Part shown: in pieces, positions 16,667 through 25,102 of the stretch
How the letters are laid out: each line of letters opens with the position of its first letter
Position numbering within the stretch: the first letter of the stretch is position 1
Assembly: GCA_963791425.1 (NCBI GenBank)
Contig: CAWBSE010000003.1
Coordinates: 558,001 to 622,000 of the forward strand
Length of the DNA: 64,000 bases
DNA from: DATBLE01 sp963791425
GTDB taxonomy: Bacteria; Actinomycetota; Thermoleophilia; Gaiellales; Gaiellaceae
Reading direction: 5' to 3'
Translations under genes and position numbers: made by a program
The notes under the pieces: generated by a model
Seen by the model: the letters and a program-made list of their open reading frames with translations, nothing else
Database searches by the model: none
Told to the model about the DNA's origin: nothing

Positions 16667-17385
16667 CCTAGCGACCCTGGCAACGCCGCCTCACCGCTCG
16701 CCACGAGCCGCTCGGCGCGCTCGACGTCCTCCGGATAGTCGATCGAGAGCCCCTCGGCGCCCTCGGTGAAGAAGGGCGCGACCCGCCGGCCGGAGATCGT
16801 CGGCAGCGCGTCGTGCAGCACTCGCGACCAGGCGAGCTCGAGGCTCGAGTTCTGCACCCAGACCTCGGGCAGCGCGTGGTACTGGCGCGAGTGCAGCGGC
16901 GTCTCGCCCTCGGGCTGCGGAAGCAGCGGCTCGAGCAGGTCGCCGTCGACCGTCCACATCTTTCCGGGGTGCTGGCGTGCGTGCTCGACCGCGCGGATCG
17001 AGTCGGCCCGGTCGCCGAGCTCGACCAGCCGGTCGTAGGCGCGCCGGATCGTCGCGGCCGACCGGAAGGGGCTGGTCGGCCGGAGGATCGCGAAGACCTC
17101 CTCGTCGCGGCCGTCCATCACGTGCAGCACCCACTCGATGTCGGACGACGTGGCGGTGCTCATCTCGGCCGGGCGAAGCCCCGGCACCTCGGCGCCGTAC
17201 TGCCGCGCGACGCCGGCGATCTCCTCGGAGTCGGTGGAGACGACCACCGCGGTGAAGATGCCGCTCTCCTGCGCGGAGACGATCGAGTAGGCGATCAGCG
17301 GGTGGCCCGCGAGCGGGACGACGTTCTTCCCGGGCACGCGCTGCGAGCCGGAACGCGCCGGGATCAGGGCCACCGCGGTCGGCAC
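16663..17385 (-). CDS. CMP-nonulosonic acid synthetase family protein (NeuA, copy 2)
   Basis: A 240-residue acylneuraminate cytidylyltransferase-type protein with A-L-I-P-A-R-S-G-S-Q-R-V-P-G-K-N, VVVSTDSEEIAGVA, ILRPTSPFRS and SIDYPEDVERAE. It diverges from copy 1 in length and sequence, so the two may activate different sugars. The start is GTG at 17385, with TACGAT (complement of 17393-17398) exactly 7 nt upstream. Downstream it is coupled to sulfotransferase B. The divergent gene at 17420 encodes another sulfotransferase, and the two promoters lie within 20 bp. Confidence 0.85.
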   Translation of the reverse strand: MPTAVALIPARSGSQRVPGKNVVPLAGHPLIAYSIVSAQESGIFTAVVVSTDSEEIAGVARQYGAEVPGLRPAEMSTATSSDIEWVLHVMDGRDEEVFAILRPTSPFRSAATIRRAYDRLVELGDRADSIRAVEHARQHPGKMWTVDGDLLEPLLPQPEGETPLHSRQYHALPEVWVQNSSLELAWSRVLHDALPTISGRRVAPFFTEGAEGLSIDYPEDVERAERLVASGEAALPGSLG

Positions 17386-17392
17386 GGCGAAG

Positions 17393-17412
17393 ATCGTATC
17401 CGCCAGTACACT
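17393..17412. promoter_or_regulatory. Back-to-back -10 boxes for the 17385 and 17420 genes
   Basis: TACGAT (minus strand, 17393-17398) lies 7 nt before the GTG at 17385. TACACT (plus strand, 17407-17412) lies 7 nt before the GTG at 17420. The whole divergent promoter fits in 34 bp. Confidence 0.55.
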
Positions 17413-17419
17413 CGAACCC

Positions 17420-18436
17420 GTGGCGGAGAGGACGAAACGCCCCAGCGACTGGACCCGGCTCGCCGAAGCCGAGGAGTACGAGACCCTCTGCAAGATCCGC
17501 GGGCGGCACGCCGTTCCCGTGCGCCAGCCGCTCGTGCTCGTCTCGCAGGTCTACCGCTCCGGCGGCACGCTGCTCAGCCAGTTGTTCGACGGTCACCCGG
17601 AGGTGCACGCGCACCCGCACGAGCTGCGCATCGGCCGCCCGACCAGCCGCCACTGGATCGATCTCGACCTGGGGGCGCCCGACAGCTGGTTCGACTCGAT
17701 GTACGAGCCGTACGCGGGCAAGCACTTCCGGCGCGGCTACTCGAAGCTCGCCACCGGGCTGCCGAAGGGCGACGGGCCGCACGACGTCTTCCCGTTCCTC
17801 TTCCTGCCGCGCCTGCAGAAGCAGGTGTTCGACGAGTGCGTGGCTGAGTGGTCGCCGGCGACCGAGCGCGACGTCGTCGACTGCTACTTCACGTCGTACT
17901 TCAACGCGTGGCTCGACAACCAGACGCTCTACCACGAGCCGAAGCGGGTCGTCACCGCGTTCGCGCCCGAGTTGAACCTCAAGAAGGACAGCCTCGGCCG
18001 CTTCTTCGAGTCGTACCCGGAAGGGACCCACATCGCGATCGTCCGCAACCCGCGCACGTGGTACGCGTCGGCGCGGAAGCAGAAGGAGCGCGACATCGAC
18101 GTCGAGCGCGCGCTCAAGCGCTGGCGCAAGTCGGCGCTGGCCGCCCTCGACGCGCGCGAACGCTGGGGCGACCGCGTCGTGATCGTCGCCTACGAGGATC
18201 TCGTCGAGGACACCGAGACGACGATGGGCCGGATCGCCGAGGCGATCGGGATCACGATGTCACCCGAACTGCTCGAGCCGACGTTCAACGGCCGCCCGAT
18301 CAGGGCGAACTCGAGCCACCGCGTCGAGCAGCACGGCGTGCTCAAGGACCGGACGAAGACCGACCTCGACGCGGCGACGCTCGAGGAAGTCGACTTCTGG
18401 GCCCGCGGGCTGTACGAGCAGGTCTTCGCCGACTAG
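17420..18436 (+). CDS. Sulfotransferase family protein C
   Basis: A 338-residue paralog of sulfotransferase A. It shares PVRQPLVLVSQVYRSGGTLL (R46-S-G-G-T is the 5'-phosphosulfate loop), QLFDGHPEVHAHPHEL, CYFTSYFNAWLDN, HIAIVRNPRTWYASAR and PTFNGRPIRANSS. It has a longer N-terminus (about 30 residues) than copy A. A leaderless-type TACACT box precedes the GTG by 7 nt. Its stop shares CTAG (18433-18436) with the converging phosphoglycosyltransferase gene. Copies A and C look like a duplicated family specific to this locus. Confidence 0.78.
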   Translation: MAERTKRPSDWTRLAEAEEYETLCKIRGRHAVPVRQPLVLVSQVYRSGGTLLSQLFDGHPEVHAHPHELRIGRPTSRHWIDLDLGAPDSWFDSMYEPYAGKHFRRGYSKLATGLPKGDGPHDVFPFLFLPRLQKQVFDECVAEWSPATERDVVDCYFTSYFNAWLDNQTLYHEPKRVVTAFAPELNLKKDSLGRFFESYPEGTHIAIVRNPRTWYASARKQKERDIDVERALKRWRKSALAALDARERWGDRVVIVAYEDLVEDTETTMGRIAEAIGITMSPELLEPTFNGRPIRANSSHRVEQHGVLKDRTKTDLDAATLEEVDFWARGLYEQVFAD

Positions 18437-19119
18437 TACGCGAGCCCGCGGCCGCGCAGGACGGTGCGCAGCGACTGCTTCAGCACCCTGAGGTCGTGCC
18501 GGACGAGTTGCGGGCCGGTGAGCGTCTCGCACAGCCCGACGTACTCGAGGTCGAGGGCGGTCGCCTGTGACCTCGCCTTCGAGTCCTTCCGCACCTGGGC
18601 GGGGCCCGTCCAGCCGGCCATGATCCGCAGCCGGTAGGTCAGCCCTTTCGCGACCTGCTCGTCGACCATCTTCACCGGCCACGGGCGCGGGCCGACGAGT
18701 GAGATGTCGCCGCGCAGCACGTTGATGATCTGCGGGAGCTCGTCGGCGTAGACACGCTTCACGATCCGCCCGGCGCCGGTCAGGTTGCCGAGGTCCTTCT
18801 CGTACAGCCGCGCGTACTCGCCCTTCCCGGCCGCCTCGGCGAGCACGTCCTCGCGGAGGACGCGGAACTTGAGCACGTCGAACTGGCGGCCGCGGGAGAT
18901 TCGGCGCTCGCGGTACAGCCAGCGTCCGCGATCGCGCCGGACGAAGAGCATGTCGGCACCGATGAGGACGAGCGCCAGCCCGAGGAACGGCGAGAGCACG
19001 ACCAGCAGCACCGCGGCCACCGTCCGGTCGAAGGTCTTCTTCGCCTGGGGATACGGGACGTCGCCCTCCGGTGGGGCGACGGGAGTGTGCTCAGACGGAC
19101 GCGGGATCGTGTGTGACAT
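18433..19119 (-). CDS. Polyprenyl-phosphate sugar-1-phosphate transferase (glycan-initiating)
   Basis: A 228-residue bacterial sugar transferase (WcaJ/PglC-like monotopic phosphoglycosyltransferase), predicted to load the first sugar phosphate onto undecaprenyl phosphate at the inner face of the membrane. One hydrophobic segment (about residues 33-55, VAAVLLVVLSPFLGLALVLIG) precedes the catalytic block. That block has KFRVLREDVLAE, GRIVKRVYADELPQIINVL and RGDISLVGPRPWPV, where D-E-L-P-Q and G-P-R-P are family hallmarks. Only the small catalytic module is present, without the four-helix WbaP-type N-domain. The ATG at 19119 lies inside the end of the aldehyde dehydrogenase gene (29 nt overlap). 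Confidence 0.88.
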   Translation of the reverse strand: MSHTIPRPSEHTPVAPPEGDVPYPQAKKTFDRTVAAVLLVVLSPFLGLALVLIGADMLFVRRDRGRWLYRERRISRGRQFDVLKFRVLREDVLAEAAGKGEYARLYEKDLGNLTGAGRIVKRVYADELPQIINVLRGDISLVGPRPWPVKMVDEQVAKGLTYRLRIMAGWTGPAQVRKDSKARSQATALDLEYVGLCETLTGPQLVRHDLRVLKQSLRTVLRGRGLAY

Positions 19120-20548
19120 AGACGGTCTTCCAGTCGGAGTAGACGTCGAGCGCCTCGGTGCCGGGCTCACGCCAGCCTGTTCCGGAATCACGCTGGCCGC
19201 CGAACGGGACGTGCGGCTCGAAGCCGTAGGTCGGGCCGTTCACCTGCACGCCGCCGGCGACGACCCGGCGGACGAACTCCTGGCCGCGGTGGACACTCGC
19301 CGTCCAGATCGCCGCGGTCAGGCCGTACGGGCTGTCGTTGGCGACGGCGAGCGCCTCCTCGAAGTCGCCGACGCGGTGCAGCGTCGTGATCGGCCCGAAC
19401 AGCTCCGTGCGCGAGATCTCGGCGTCGGCGGCGCCGACCTCGACGATCGTCGGCGCCATGTAGAACCCGGGCCGGTCGAGCCGCTCGCCGCCCGTGAGCA
19501 CGACGGCGCCCGCCTCCTTCGCCCGTTCGACGGCGGCGACCATGCTCTCGAGCTGCCGCTCGTTGATCACCGGCCCGAAGTCGTGCTCGTCGTCGGGCCC
19601 GACCTTCTGCGCGTTCGCGCGCTCGACGAGCAGCTCGCTGAAGCGGTCGTAGACGGCGTCGAACACGATCAGCCGCGAGCCGGCGGCGCAGCGTTGCCCC
19701 GCGTTCGAGAACGCCGAGAGCACCGCCGTCTCGGCCGCCTTCTCCAGGTTCGCGTCGTCGCAGACGACGAGCGGGTTCTTGCCGCCCAGCTCGAGGCAGA
19801 CCTTGGCGAGCCGCTCCCCGGCGACACGGGCGATCAGCCGCCCGACCGCGGTCGAGCCGGTGAAGGAGACGACGGCGACGCGCGGATCCTCGACCAGCGG
19901 CTGGCCCGCCTCCTCGCCGAAGCCGTGCACGATGTTGAGGACGCCGTCGGGCAGCCCCGCCTCGGCCGCGAGCCGCGCGAAGACGTTCGCGGTCTCGGGC
20001 GAGTCCTCCGACGCCTTCAGCACGGCGGCGTTGCCGCAGAGCAGCGCCGGGAAGACCTTCCAGGCGACGTTCGCGATCGGCGTGTTCGCGGCGATGATCA
20101 GGCCGGCGACGCCGAGCGGCTGGCGGATCGTCATCGCCGTGCGGTTCGGGGTCGCGCTCGGCATCGTCTTGCCGTAGAAGCGCCGGCCCTCGCCGGCGAT
20201 GAAGTAGCCGAGCTCCATCGCGCCGTCGGTCTCGCCCTTCGCGTCCTTCGGCGACTTGCCGGTCTCGGCGGAGACGACGGCGGCGACCTGCTCGCGGTCG
20301 CGCTCGAGCAGCTGGGCGATCCGCCGGACGATCCGGCCCCGCTCCTCGACCGTCCGTGCCGCCCAGGCAGGCTGAGCCGCCTCGGCCGCCGTAACCGCGG
20401 CGTCGACGTCCTCCGGCCCGGAGCGGGCGACCAGGCACAGCACCTCGCCCGTCGCGGGTGCGAGCTTCTCGAACGTCCCGAGGGCGCCGGGGCGCTCCTC
20501 GCCGCCGATCACGTTCCCGATCGTCCGCACGCCCGTCGTCACGCTCAC
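19091..20548 (-). CDS. NAD(P)-dependent aldehyde dehydrogenase
   Basis: A 485-residue member of the ALDH superfamily. It shows the NAD-binding SFTGSTAVGRLIARVAGE, the general base in LELGGKNPLVV and the catalytic cysteine in FSNAGQRCAAGSR, followed by LFGPITTLHRV and PFGGQRDSGTGWREPG at the C-terminus. Length and motif order fit a normal, complete enzyme. The GTG start overlaps the previous stop (GTGA). It lies between an SDR and the glycan-initiating transferase, after a second NeuB. It might oxidise an aldehyde of a precursor sugar or amino acid, but the substrate cannot be read from the sequence. Confidence 0.88.
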   Translation of the reverse strand: MSVTTGVRTIGNVIGGEERPGALGTFEKLAPATGEVLCLVARSGPEDVDAAVTAAEAAQPAWAARTVEERGRIVRRIAQLLERDREQVAAVVSAETGKSPKDAKGETDGAMELGYFIAGEGRRFYGKTMPSATPNRTAMTIRQPLGVAGLIIAANTPIANVAWKVFPALLCGNAAVLKASEDSPETANVFARLAAEAGLPDGVLNIVHGFGEEAGQPLVEDPRVAVVSFTGSTAVGRLIARVAGERLAKVCLELGGKNPLVVCDDANLEKAAETAVLSAFSNAGQRCAAGSRLIVFDAVYDRFSELLVERANAQKVGPDDEHDFGPVINERQLESMVAAVERAKEAGAVVLTGGERLDRPGFYMAPTIVEVGAADAEISRTELFGPITTLHRVGDFEEALAVANDSPYGLTAAIWTASVHRGQEFVRRVVAGGVQVNGPTYGFEPHVPFGGQRDSGTGWREPGTEALDVYSDWKTVYVTHDPASV

Positions 20549-21255
20549 GCGGTGAATCCTCCATCAGCGCGCAGTTCCTGGCCGGTGACATACGCCGAGG
20601 CGTCGGACGCGAGGAACAGCAGCGGCCCGACGAGGTCGTCCGTCTCGGCCATCCGGCCGAGCGGAACCCGTTCAGAGTACTTGCGGACGAACTCGCCGTC
20701 CTGGCCGCCGCGGACGCCGCCCGGTGACAGCGCGTTCACGCGAACGCCGTGCGGGCCCCACAGCCGGGCGAAGTAACGCGTCAGGTTGATCACGGCCGCC
20801 TTCGAGGCACCGTAGGCCGCCGGCTTGGTGAACGGCGGCTCGATGTGGTCGTAGAACGCCGGGATCGGCGCGATCGAGGCGTAGAGCGAGCCGATGTTGA
20901 CGATCGAGCCGCCCCCCGCCGCGCACATCGCCTCGCCGAACACCTGCGTCGCGTTGTAAAGGCCGGTGACGTTGACCTCGAGCGTCCGGGCGAAGTCGCC
21001 CTGGTCGCCGCCGGGGGGCGAATCGATGCCCGCGTTGTTGACCAGCACCGCGGGGGTTCCGGTCTCGGACAGGACGCGCTCGAGCGAGGCACGGTCCGTC
21101 ACATCGCCCTGCAGCACCCCGTCGCCCGCACGGACGTCGAGGCCGACCACGCGCGCACCCGCGCCCTCGAGCGCCGCGGTCCACACGGGCCCGAGATTTC
21201 CGAGCGCTCCGGTGACGACGGCTAGACGGCCGGAGAGGGCGCCGTCAGGCGTCAT
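20545..21255 (-). CDS. Short-chain dehydrogenase/reductase
   Basis: A 236-residue SDR with the cofactor loop VVTGALGNLG, the structural VNNAGIDSPP, the active-site serine region IVNIGSLYAS, catalytic Y-x-x-x-K in AAYGASKAAVINL, and the C-terminal ASAYVTGQELRADGGFTA. The order and length are typical of classical SDRs. The ATG at 21255 overlaps the end of the NeuB-type gene by 11 nt. In nonulosonate clusters such reductases often act on nucleotide-sugar or nonulosonate intermediates; the assignment here is by context. Confidence 0.85.
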   Translation of the reverse strand: MTPDGALSGRLAVVTGALGNLGPVWTAALEGAGARVVGLDVRAGDGVLQGDVTDRASLERVLSETGTPAVLVNNAGIDSPPGGDQGDFARTLEVNVTGLYNATQVFGEAMCAAGGGSIVNIGSLYASIAPIPAFYDHIEPPFTKPAAYGASKAAVINLTRYFARLWGPHGVRVNALSPGGVRGGQDGEFVRKYSERVPLGRMAETDDLVGPLLFLASDASAYVTGQELRADGGFTA

Positions 21256-22351
21256 GCGCGGGCGCAGCCGCAGGCTCGGGCGGGTACAGGACCTCTTCGA
21301 GATCGTCGAAGGTGAAGGCCCCGTCCTCGGAGACCGGATGACGCAGCGAGCGGCCGATCACCGAGTCGAGCTCGTACGGCGGCAGGCCACCGTCGGCCGG
21401 CGACTTCAGCGCCAGGTCCTCGCGCACGAGCACGTGTCCGGCCGGCAGCGCCCGCGCGGCAACGATCTTCTTACCCATCTTCGTGATCGGGTCGACCTCG
21501 CTCGCGTGCGGCACCTTGTCGCCCTTGCCCAGCGCGAGCCGGGTGCGCTCGAGGTCGCGGACGAGCTTGCGCAGGCCGACCGGCTCGAGCGAGAAGCGGT
21601 GGTCGGTTCCCTTCGCCGCACGATTGAGCGTGAAGTGCTTCTCGACGATGCGGGCACCGAGCACGTAGGCGGCCACGGGCATCGCGATCCCGTTGTCGTG
21701 CCCGGAGTAGCCGACGACGGCCGACGGGAAATACTGGCGGAACGTGTCGATCACACGAAGATCGAGCTCCTCCCAGTTCTCGACCGGATAGCCGGCAGTG
21801 CACTGGAGCAGCGCGACCTGCGGGTTGATCTCGTGCACGCACTCGTAGGCGCGGCGCACGTCGTCCATCGTCCCGCCGCCGGTGGAGACGATCATCGGCT
21901 TCCCGATCTCGGCGACGAACTTCAGCAGCGGCGTGTTCGTCAGGTCGCCCGAGGCCATCTTGTAGACCGGCATGTCGAGGTCGGCGAGCATCTCCGCGCT
22001 CGTGAAGTCGAAGGCCGTGGCGAAGAACGTGACGCCGAGCTCTGCGGCGTACGCTTTCAGCTCCTCGTACTCCGGACGGCCGAATTCGAGCGCCTCGCGG
22101 TGCAGGCCGTACGTCGGTCCGTAGCTGTTCTCGTTGTCGTACGGCCGGTTGAACATCTCGCGCGTGTACATCCCGGCGTTGTCGCGCTTCTGGAGCTTCA
22201 CCGCGTGCGCACCGCACTCCGCAGCCCGCGCGAAGAGCTTCTTGCACTCCTCGAGCGACCCGCCGTGGTTGTGGCCGATCTCGGCGATCACCCAGCAGTC
22301 GCTGTCGTCTGCGATGCGGAACCCGTCGACCGTCAATTCGCGTGAATTCAT
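21245..22351 (-). CDS. N-acetylneuraminate synthase family protein (NeuB, copy 2)
   Basis: A 368-residue NeuB homolog with CWVIAEIGHNHGGSLEECK, HAVKLQKRDN, YKMASGDL, VSTGGGTMDDV, VGYSGHDNG and VEKHFTLNRA, then a C-terminal SAF domain (KKIVAARALPAGHVLVRED). It differs from copy 1 in the PEP and metal motifs (KLQKRDN in place of KFQTH) and has a longer N-terminus. It may therefore make a different nonulosonic acid. It heads the leftward unit to 18433. TACGCT (complement of 22359-22364) lies 7 nt before its ATG. Confidence 0.88.
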   Translation of the reverse strand: MNSRELTVDGFRIADDSDCWVIAEIGHNHGGSLEECKKLFARAAECGAHAVKLQKRDNAGMYTREMFNRPYDNENSYGPTYGLHREALEFGRPEYEELKAYAAELGVTFFATAFDFTSAEMLADLDMPVYKMASGDLTNTPLLKFVAEIGKPMIVSTGGGTMDDVRRAYECVHEINPQVALLQCTAGYPVENWEELDLRVIDTFRQYFPSAVVGYSGHDNGIAMPVAAYVLGARIVEKHFTLNRAAKGTDHRFSLEPVGLRKLVRDLERTRLALGKGDKVPHASEVDPITKMGKKIVAARALPAGHVLVREDLALKSPADGGLPPYELDSVIGRSLRHPVSEDGAFTFDDLEEVLYPPEPAAAPAHDA

Positions 22352-22358
22352 GGGCTGT

Positions 22359-22364
22359 AGCGTA
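22359..22364 (-). promoter_or_regulatory. TACGCT -10 box for NeuB copy 2
   Basis: TACGCT lies 7 nt before the ATG at 22351, in the short gap after the heptose kinase gene; leaderless-type geometry. Confidence 0.55.
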
Positions 22365-22373
22365 GCGCTGACG

Positions 22374-23351
22374 TCACTTTCCGACATGGATGATGCGCGT
22401 CCCCTCGGTCTCCGGCGTGAACGCGAACTCACGGAGGGACCCGAGGGCCTGCCGCACCGCCTGCTGGCGCTCGACCGGCACGTACAGGAGCAGGAAGCCG
22501 CCCCCACCGGAGCCGAGCAGCTTCCCGCCGGTCGCACCCGCGGTGCGCGCCGCCTCGTACCAGCCGTCGATTTCTCCGTCGGTGACCCCCGGCAGCGCGC
22601 GCTTCACCAGCCAGCTCTCGTGCATGGCATCGCCGAGGACGTCGAAGCTCGCCCCGCCGCGCAGCTCGTGGTAGAGCAGGAGGGCCGCGTCGCGGAGGCG
22701 CTCGAGGTTGGCGACCACCTCCGAGTCGTCCACAACGGCGTCGAGCCGACGCAGCGGCTCCCCGGTCGACACCCGCCCCGTGTGGAACATCACCAGGTTG
22801 CGCCCGAACGCCTGCGCCTGCTCGTCGGTGAGGACGAGCGGCTGGCGGCTTACCTTGTCGCCCGGCCCGAACTCGAGCAGCTGCAGCCCGCCGAACGCGG
22901 CAGCGTACTGGTCCTGCTTCCCGATCGGCTTGCCGAGTACGTCGATCTCGATCCGCGACGCCTCCTCCGCCAACTGGGTCGGCGACTTGAGGATGCCCTG
23001 GTACGCGAACAGCGCGTTGAGCAGGCCGACGGTGACGGCGCTGGACGAGCCGAGGCCGGTGCCCTCCGAGGGAACGTCGGCGATCGTGACGATCTCCGTC
23101 CCGCGCGGGAGCCCGACGGCCCGGAGCGCCTCGCGGGCGAGCTCGTGCTCGAGCTGGTCGATCGTGTCGACGATCTCCGTGCGCGAGTAGCTGACGCGCG
23201 TCGAGTCCTCGAAGCGCTTGTTGACGATCACGTAGACGTACTTGTCGATGGTGGTCGAGACCACCGCGCCGCCGTAGCGGGATGCAAAGGAGACGACGTC
23301 GCTGCCGCCGCCGACGAAGCTGACGCGAAGCGGTGTCCGCGAGATCAGCAC
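22374..23351 (-). CDS. hddA: D-glycero-alpha-D-manno-heptose 7-phosphate kinase (GHMP kinase)
   Basis: A 325-residue GHMP kinase predicted to phosphorylate heptose 7-phosphate at C1. It begins LISRTPLRVSFVGGGSDVVSF, has the ATP loop P-S-E-G-T-G-L-G-S-S-S-A near residue 95, GKQDQYAAAFGGLQLLEF, and the C-terminal GATGGKLLGSGGGGFLLLY. This matches HddA of the GDP-heptose pathway. The GTG start at 23351 overlaps gmhB by 7 nt. It closes a contiguous gmhA-gmhB-hddA set. Confidence 0.88.
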   Translation of the reverse strand: MLISRTPLRVSFVGGGSDVVSFASRYGGAVVSTTIDKYVYVIVNKRFEDSTRVSYSRTEIVDTIDQLEHELAREALRAVGLPRGTEIVTIADVPSEGTGLGSSSAVTVGLLNALFAYQGILKSPTQLAEEASRIEIDVLGKPIGKQDQYAAAFGGLQLLEFGPGDKVSRQPLVLTDEQAQAFGRNLVMFHTGRVSTGEPLRRLDAVVDDSEVVANLERLRDAALLLYHELRGGASFDVLGDAMHESWLVKRALPGVTDGEIDGWYEAARTAGATGGKLLGSGGGGFLLLYVPVERQQAVRQALGSLREFAFTPETEGTRIIHVGK

Positions 23352-23836
23352 AGGCGGTCGCTCGCGGAGAGGAGGTCGGGCTCGTCGCCGCCGATGAGAA
23401 TGGTCGCACAGCCCGCCGCCCGGCCCGCTTCGACGTCTGACTCCTCGTCGCCGATCATCCAGCTCTGTGCCCGGTCGAGGCCGAGGTCCCCGGCGGCGCG
23501 CACGAGCAGCCCGGGCCGGGGCTTGCGGCAGTCGCAGCCCTCGTCGAGGTCGTGCGGGCAGTAGTAGAAGCCGTCGATCGCCGCGTCGGGACCGAGGTCC
23601 TCCTGGATCTTCCGCTCGATCTCGGCCAGCACCTCGAACGTGACGAGGCCGCGCGCGACCCCGCGCTGGTTCGAGACGACGGCGACCTTCCAGCCGGCGG
23701 CCTTGAACCGCGCCACCGCATCGCGGGCGCCGGGCAGCCAGACGAACTGGTCCGCCGAGGTGACGTACTCGTGTGCCGGCGGCCGTTCGTTGAGCACGCC
23801 GTCGCGGTCGAGAAAGACGGCGTGGCCCGTGCTCAC
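23345..23836 (-). CDS. gmhB: D-glycero-D-manno-heptose 1,7-bisphosphate 7-phosphatase (HAD family)
   Basis: A 163-residue HAD phosphatase. The nucleophile motif is FLDRDGVLNE; VVSNQRGVARGL is the second HAD motif; the zinc site is CPHDLDEGCDCRKPRP (C-x-H and C-x-C), typical of GmhB; GDEESDVEAG is the last motif. It removes the 7-phosphate to give heptose 1-phosphate. The start is GTG at 23836, overlapping the gmhA stop as GTGA. Confidence 0.92.
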   Translation of the reverse strand: MSTGHAVFLDRDGVLNERPPAHEYVTSADQFVWLPGARDAVARFKAAGWKVAVVSNQRGVARGLVTFEVLAEIERKIQEDLGPDAAIDGFYYCPHDLDEGCDCRKPRPGLLVRAAGDLGLDRAQSWMIGDEESDVEAGRAAGCATILIGGDEPDLLSASDRLC

Positions 23837-24429
23837 TGCTGCACCGGCTCGTGCTCGAGCCGGCTGCGGAAGTAGCTCGTCAGCGCGTGGTTGAGGATCA
23901 GGTGCACGTCCTCGATCAGCCCGTAGTCCTCGGTGGGCGCGACGATCACGTGGTCGGCGAGCGCCACGGCCGCGCCGCCGTCGAAGCCGAGGAACGCGAT
24001 CACGGTCGCGGAGCGCTCCCGCGCGTAGCGCATCGCCTCGAGTACGTTCGCCGAGTTGCCGCTCCCGGAGAGGACGATCAGCACGTCGCCCGTCCGGACG
24101 AGGTTGACGAGCTGCTCCTTGAACACGTGCTCGTAGCCCGTGTCGTTGGCGAGCGCGGACATCAGCGCGACGTTGTCGGTCAGGCTCATCACCCGGAAGC
24201 GCGGCCGGTTGCCGGACAGCGTGTTCTTGGCGAGGTCGCACGCCATGTGCGACGCCGTCGAGGCGCTGCCGCCGTTGCCGACGACGAACACCTGCTTGTC
24301 GTGCCGGTACGCCGAGTAGAGCGCGTCGCCGATCTCGTCGATGCGCTCGAGCGGAACCGCGTCGAGCAGCGTTTTCAGCTCGGCGAAGTACGCGCCGACG
24401 CTCTCGGAGACCCTGGTGTGTGTTGCCAC
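23833..24429 (-). CDS. gmhA: Phosphoheptose isomerase (SIS domain)
   Basis: A 198-residue sedoheptulose 7-phosphate isomerase, the first step from the pentose-phosphate pathway to activated heptose. Clear motifs are VFVVGNGGSASTASHMACDLAKN, LSGSGNSANVLEA and the late EDVHLILNHALTSYFR. TATGAT (complement of 24436-24441) sits 6 nt before the GTG at 24429. That places it at the very end of the nucleotidyltransferase gene, so gmhA-gmhB-hddA may have its own start point inside the larger operon. Confidence 0.92.
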   Translation of the reverse strand: MATHTRVSESVGAYFAELKTLLDAVPLERIDEIGDALYSAYRHDKQVFVVGNGGSASTASHMACDLAKNTLSGNRPRFRVMSLTDNVALMSALANDTGYEHVFKEQLVNLVRTGDVLIVLSGSGNSANVLEAMRYARERSATVIAFLGFDGGAAVALADHVIVAPTEDYGLIEDVHLILNHALTSYFRSRLEHEPVQQ

Positions 24430-24435
24430 GCGCCG

Positions 24436-24441
24436 ATCATA
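24436..24441 (-). promoter_or_regulatory. TATGAT -10 box for gmhA-gmhB-hddA
   Basis: TATGAT, close to the consensus TATAAT, lies 6 nt before the gmhA GTG and overlaps the stop of the upstream nucleotidyltransferase gene. Confidence 0.6.
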
Positions 24442-25102
24442 GTCCCAGGTCTCGTTCCGCTTCAGCCAGGGCCTCGGGCGTCCCCACGTCGCGGAGGTAC
24501 GCGTCGATCGGCGCAGCGGTGATCGTCGCGCCGGCGGCGATCGCCCGCGGCCAGACGTCGAGGCCGAAGTCGGCGGGCGGCGGCGGAATGTGTTCGCGAA
24601 TCGCCGGGTCGAGCAGGTAGACGCCGGCGTTCACGAGCCCCTCACCGCCGGCCTCGCCCTTCTCCACGAACGACGTCACGTGCAGCTCGTCGTCGACCTC
24701 CAGCACACCCTTCCCCTCGAGGTCGGTGCTGGGGTAGCAGGTGAGCGTCGCGACCCCGTCGAGCCGCAGCGTCGAGAGGTCGAGGTCGGTGACGACATCG
24801 CCGTAGAGGAGCGCGAACGGCCCGTCGAGGAAGCCGGCCAGCGGCAACAGCGCCCCGGCGGTGCCGAGCAGCTCGTCCTCGACCGAGACGCGCACGCCGG
24901 GGCGCCCCTCGAGGTGCGCGAGCACCTGGTCGGCCTGGTGGTGCACGTTCACCGCGACCTCCTCGATGCCCTCTCCGGAGAGATATGCGAGCTGGTGGTC
25001 GAGCAGCGTCCCCGTGCCGAACGGGGCAAGGATCTTCGGCACGCCGCCGAATGCACCCCGCATCCGCGTGCCGAGGCCGGCCGCGAGCAGGACGGCTTTC
25101 AC
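24437..25102 (-). CDS. Sugar-phosphate nucleotidyltransferase (heptose 1-phosphate guanylyltransferase-like)
   Basis: A 221-residue nucleotidyltransferase with the signature KAVLLAAGLGTRMRGAFGGVPKIL, then LLYGDVVTDLD carrying the metal-binding Asp, and a C-terminal YLRDVGTPEALAEAE. Next to gmhA, gmhB and hddA this is most likely the enzyme activating heptose 1-phosphate (GDP or another NDP), that is an HddC equivalent. Nucleotide specificity is not readable. The GTG at 25102 overlaps the epimerase stop (GTGA). Confidence 0.85.
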   Translation of the reverse strand: MKAVLLAAGLGTRMRGAFGGVPKILAPFGTGTLLDHQLAYLSGEGIEEVAVNVHHQADQVLAHLEGRPGVRVSVEDELLGTAGALLPLAGFLDGPFALLYGDVVTDLDLSTLRLDGVATLTCYPSTDLEGKGVLEVDDELHVTSFVEKGEAGGEGLVNAGVYLLDPAIREHIPPPPADFGLDVWPRAIAAGATITAAPIDAYLRDVGTPEALAEAERDLGL

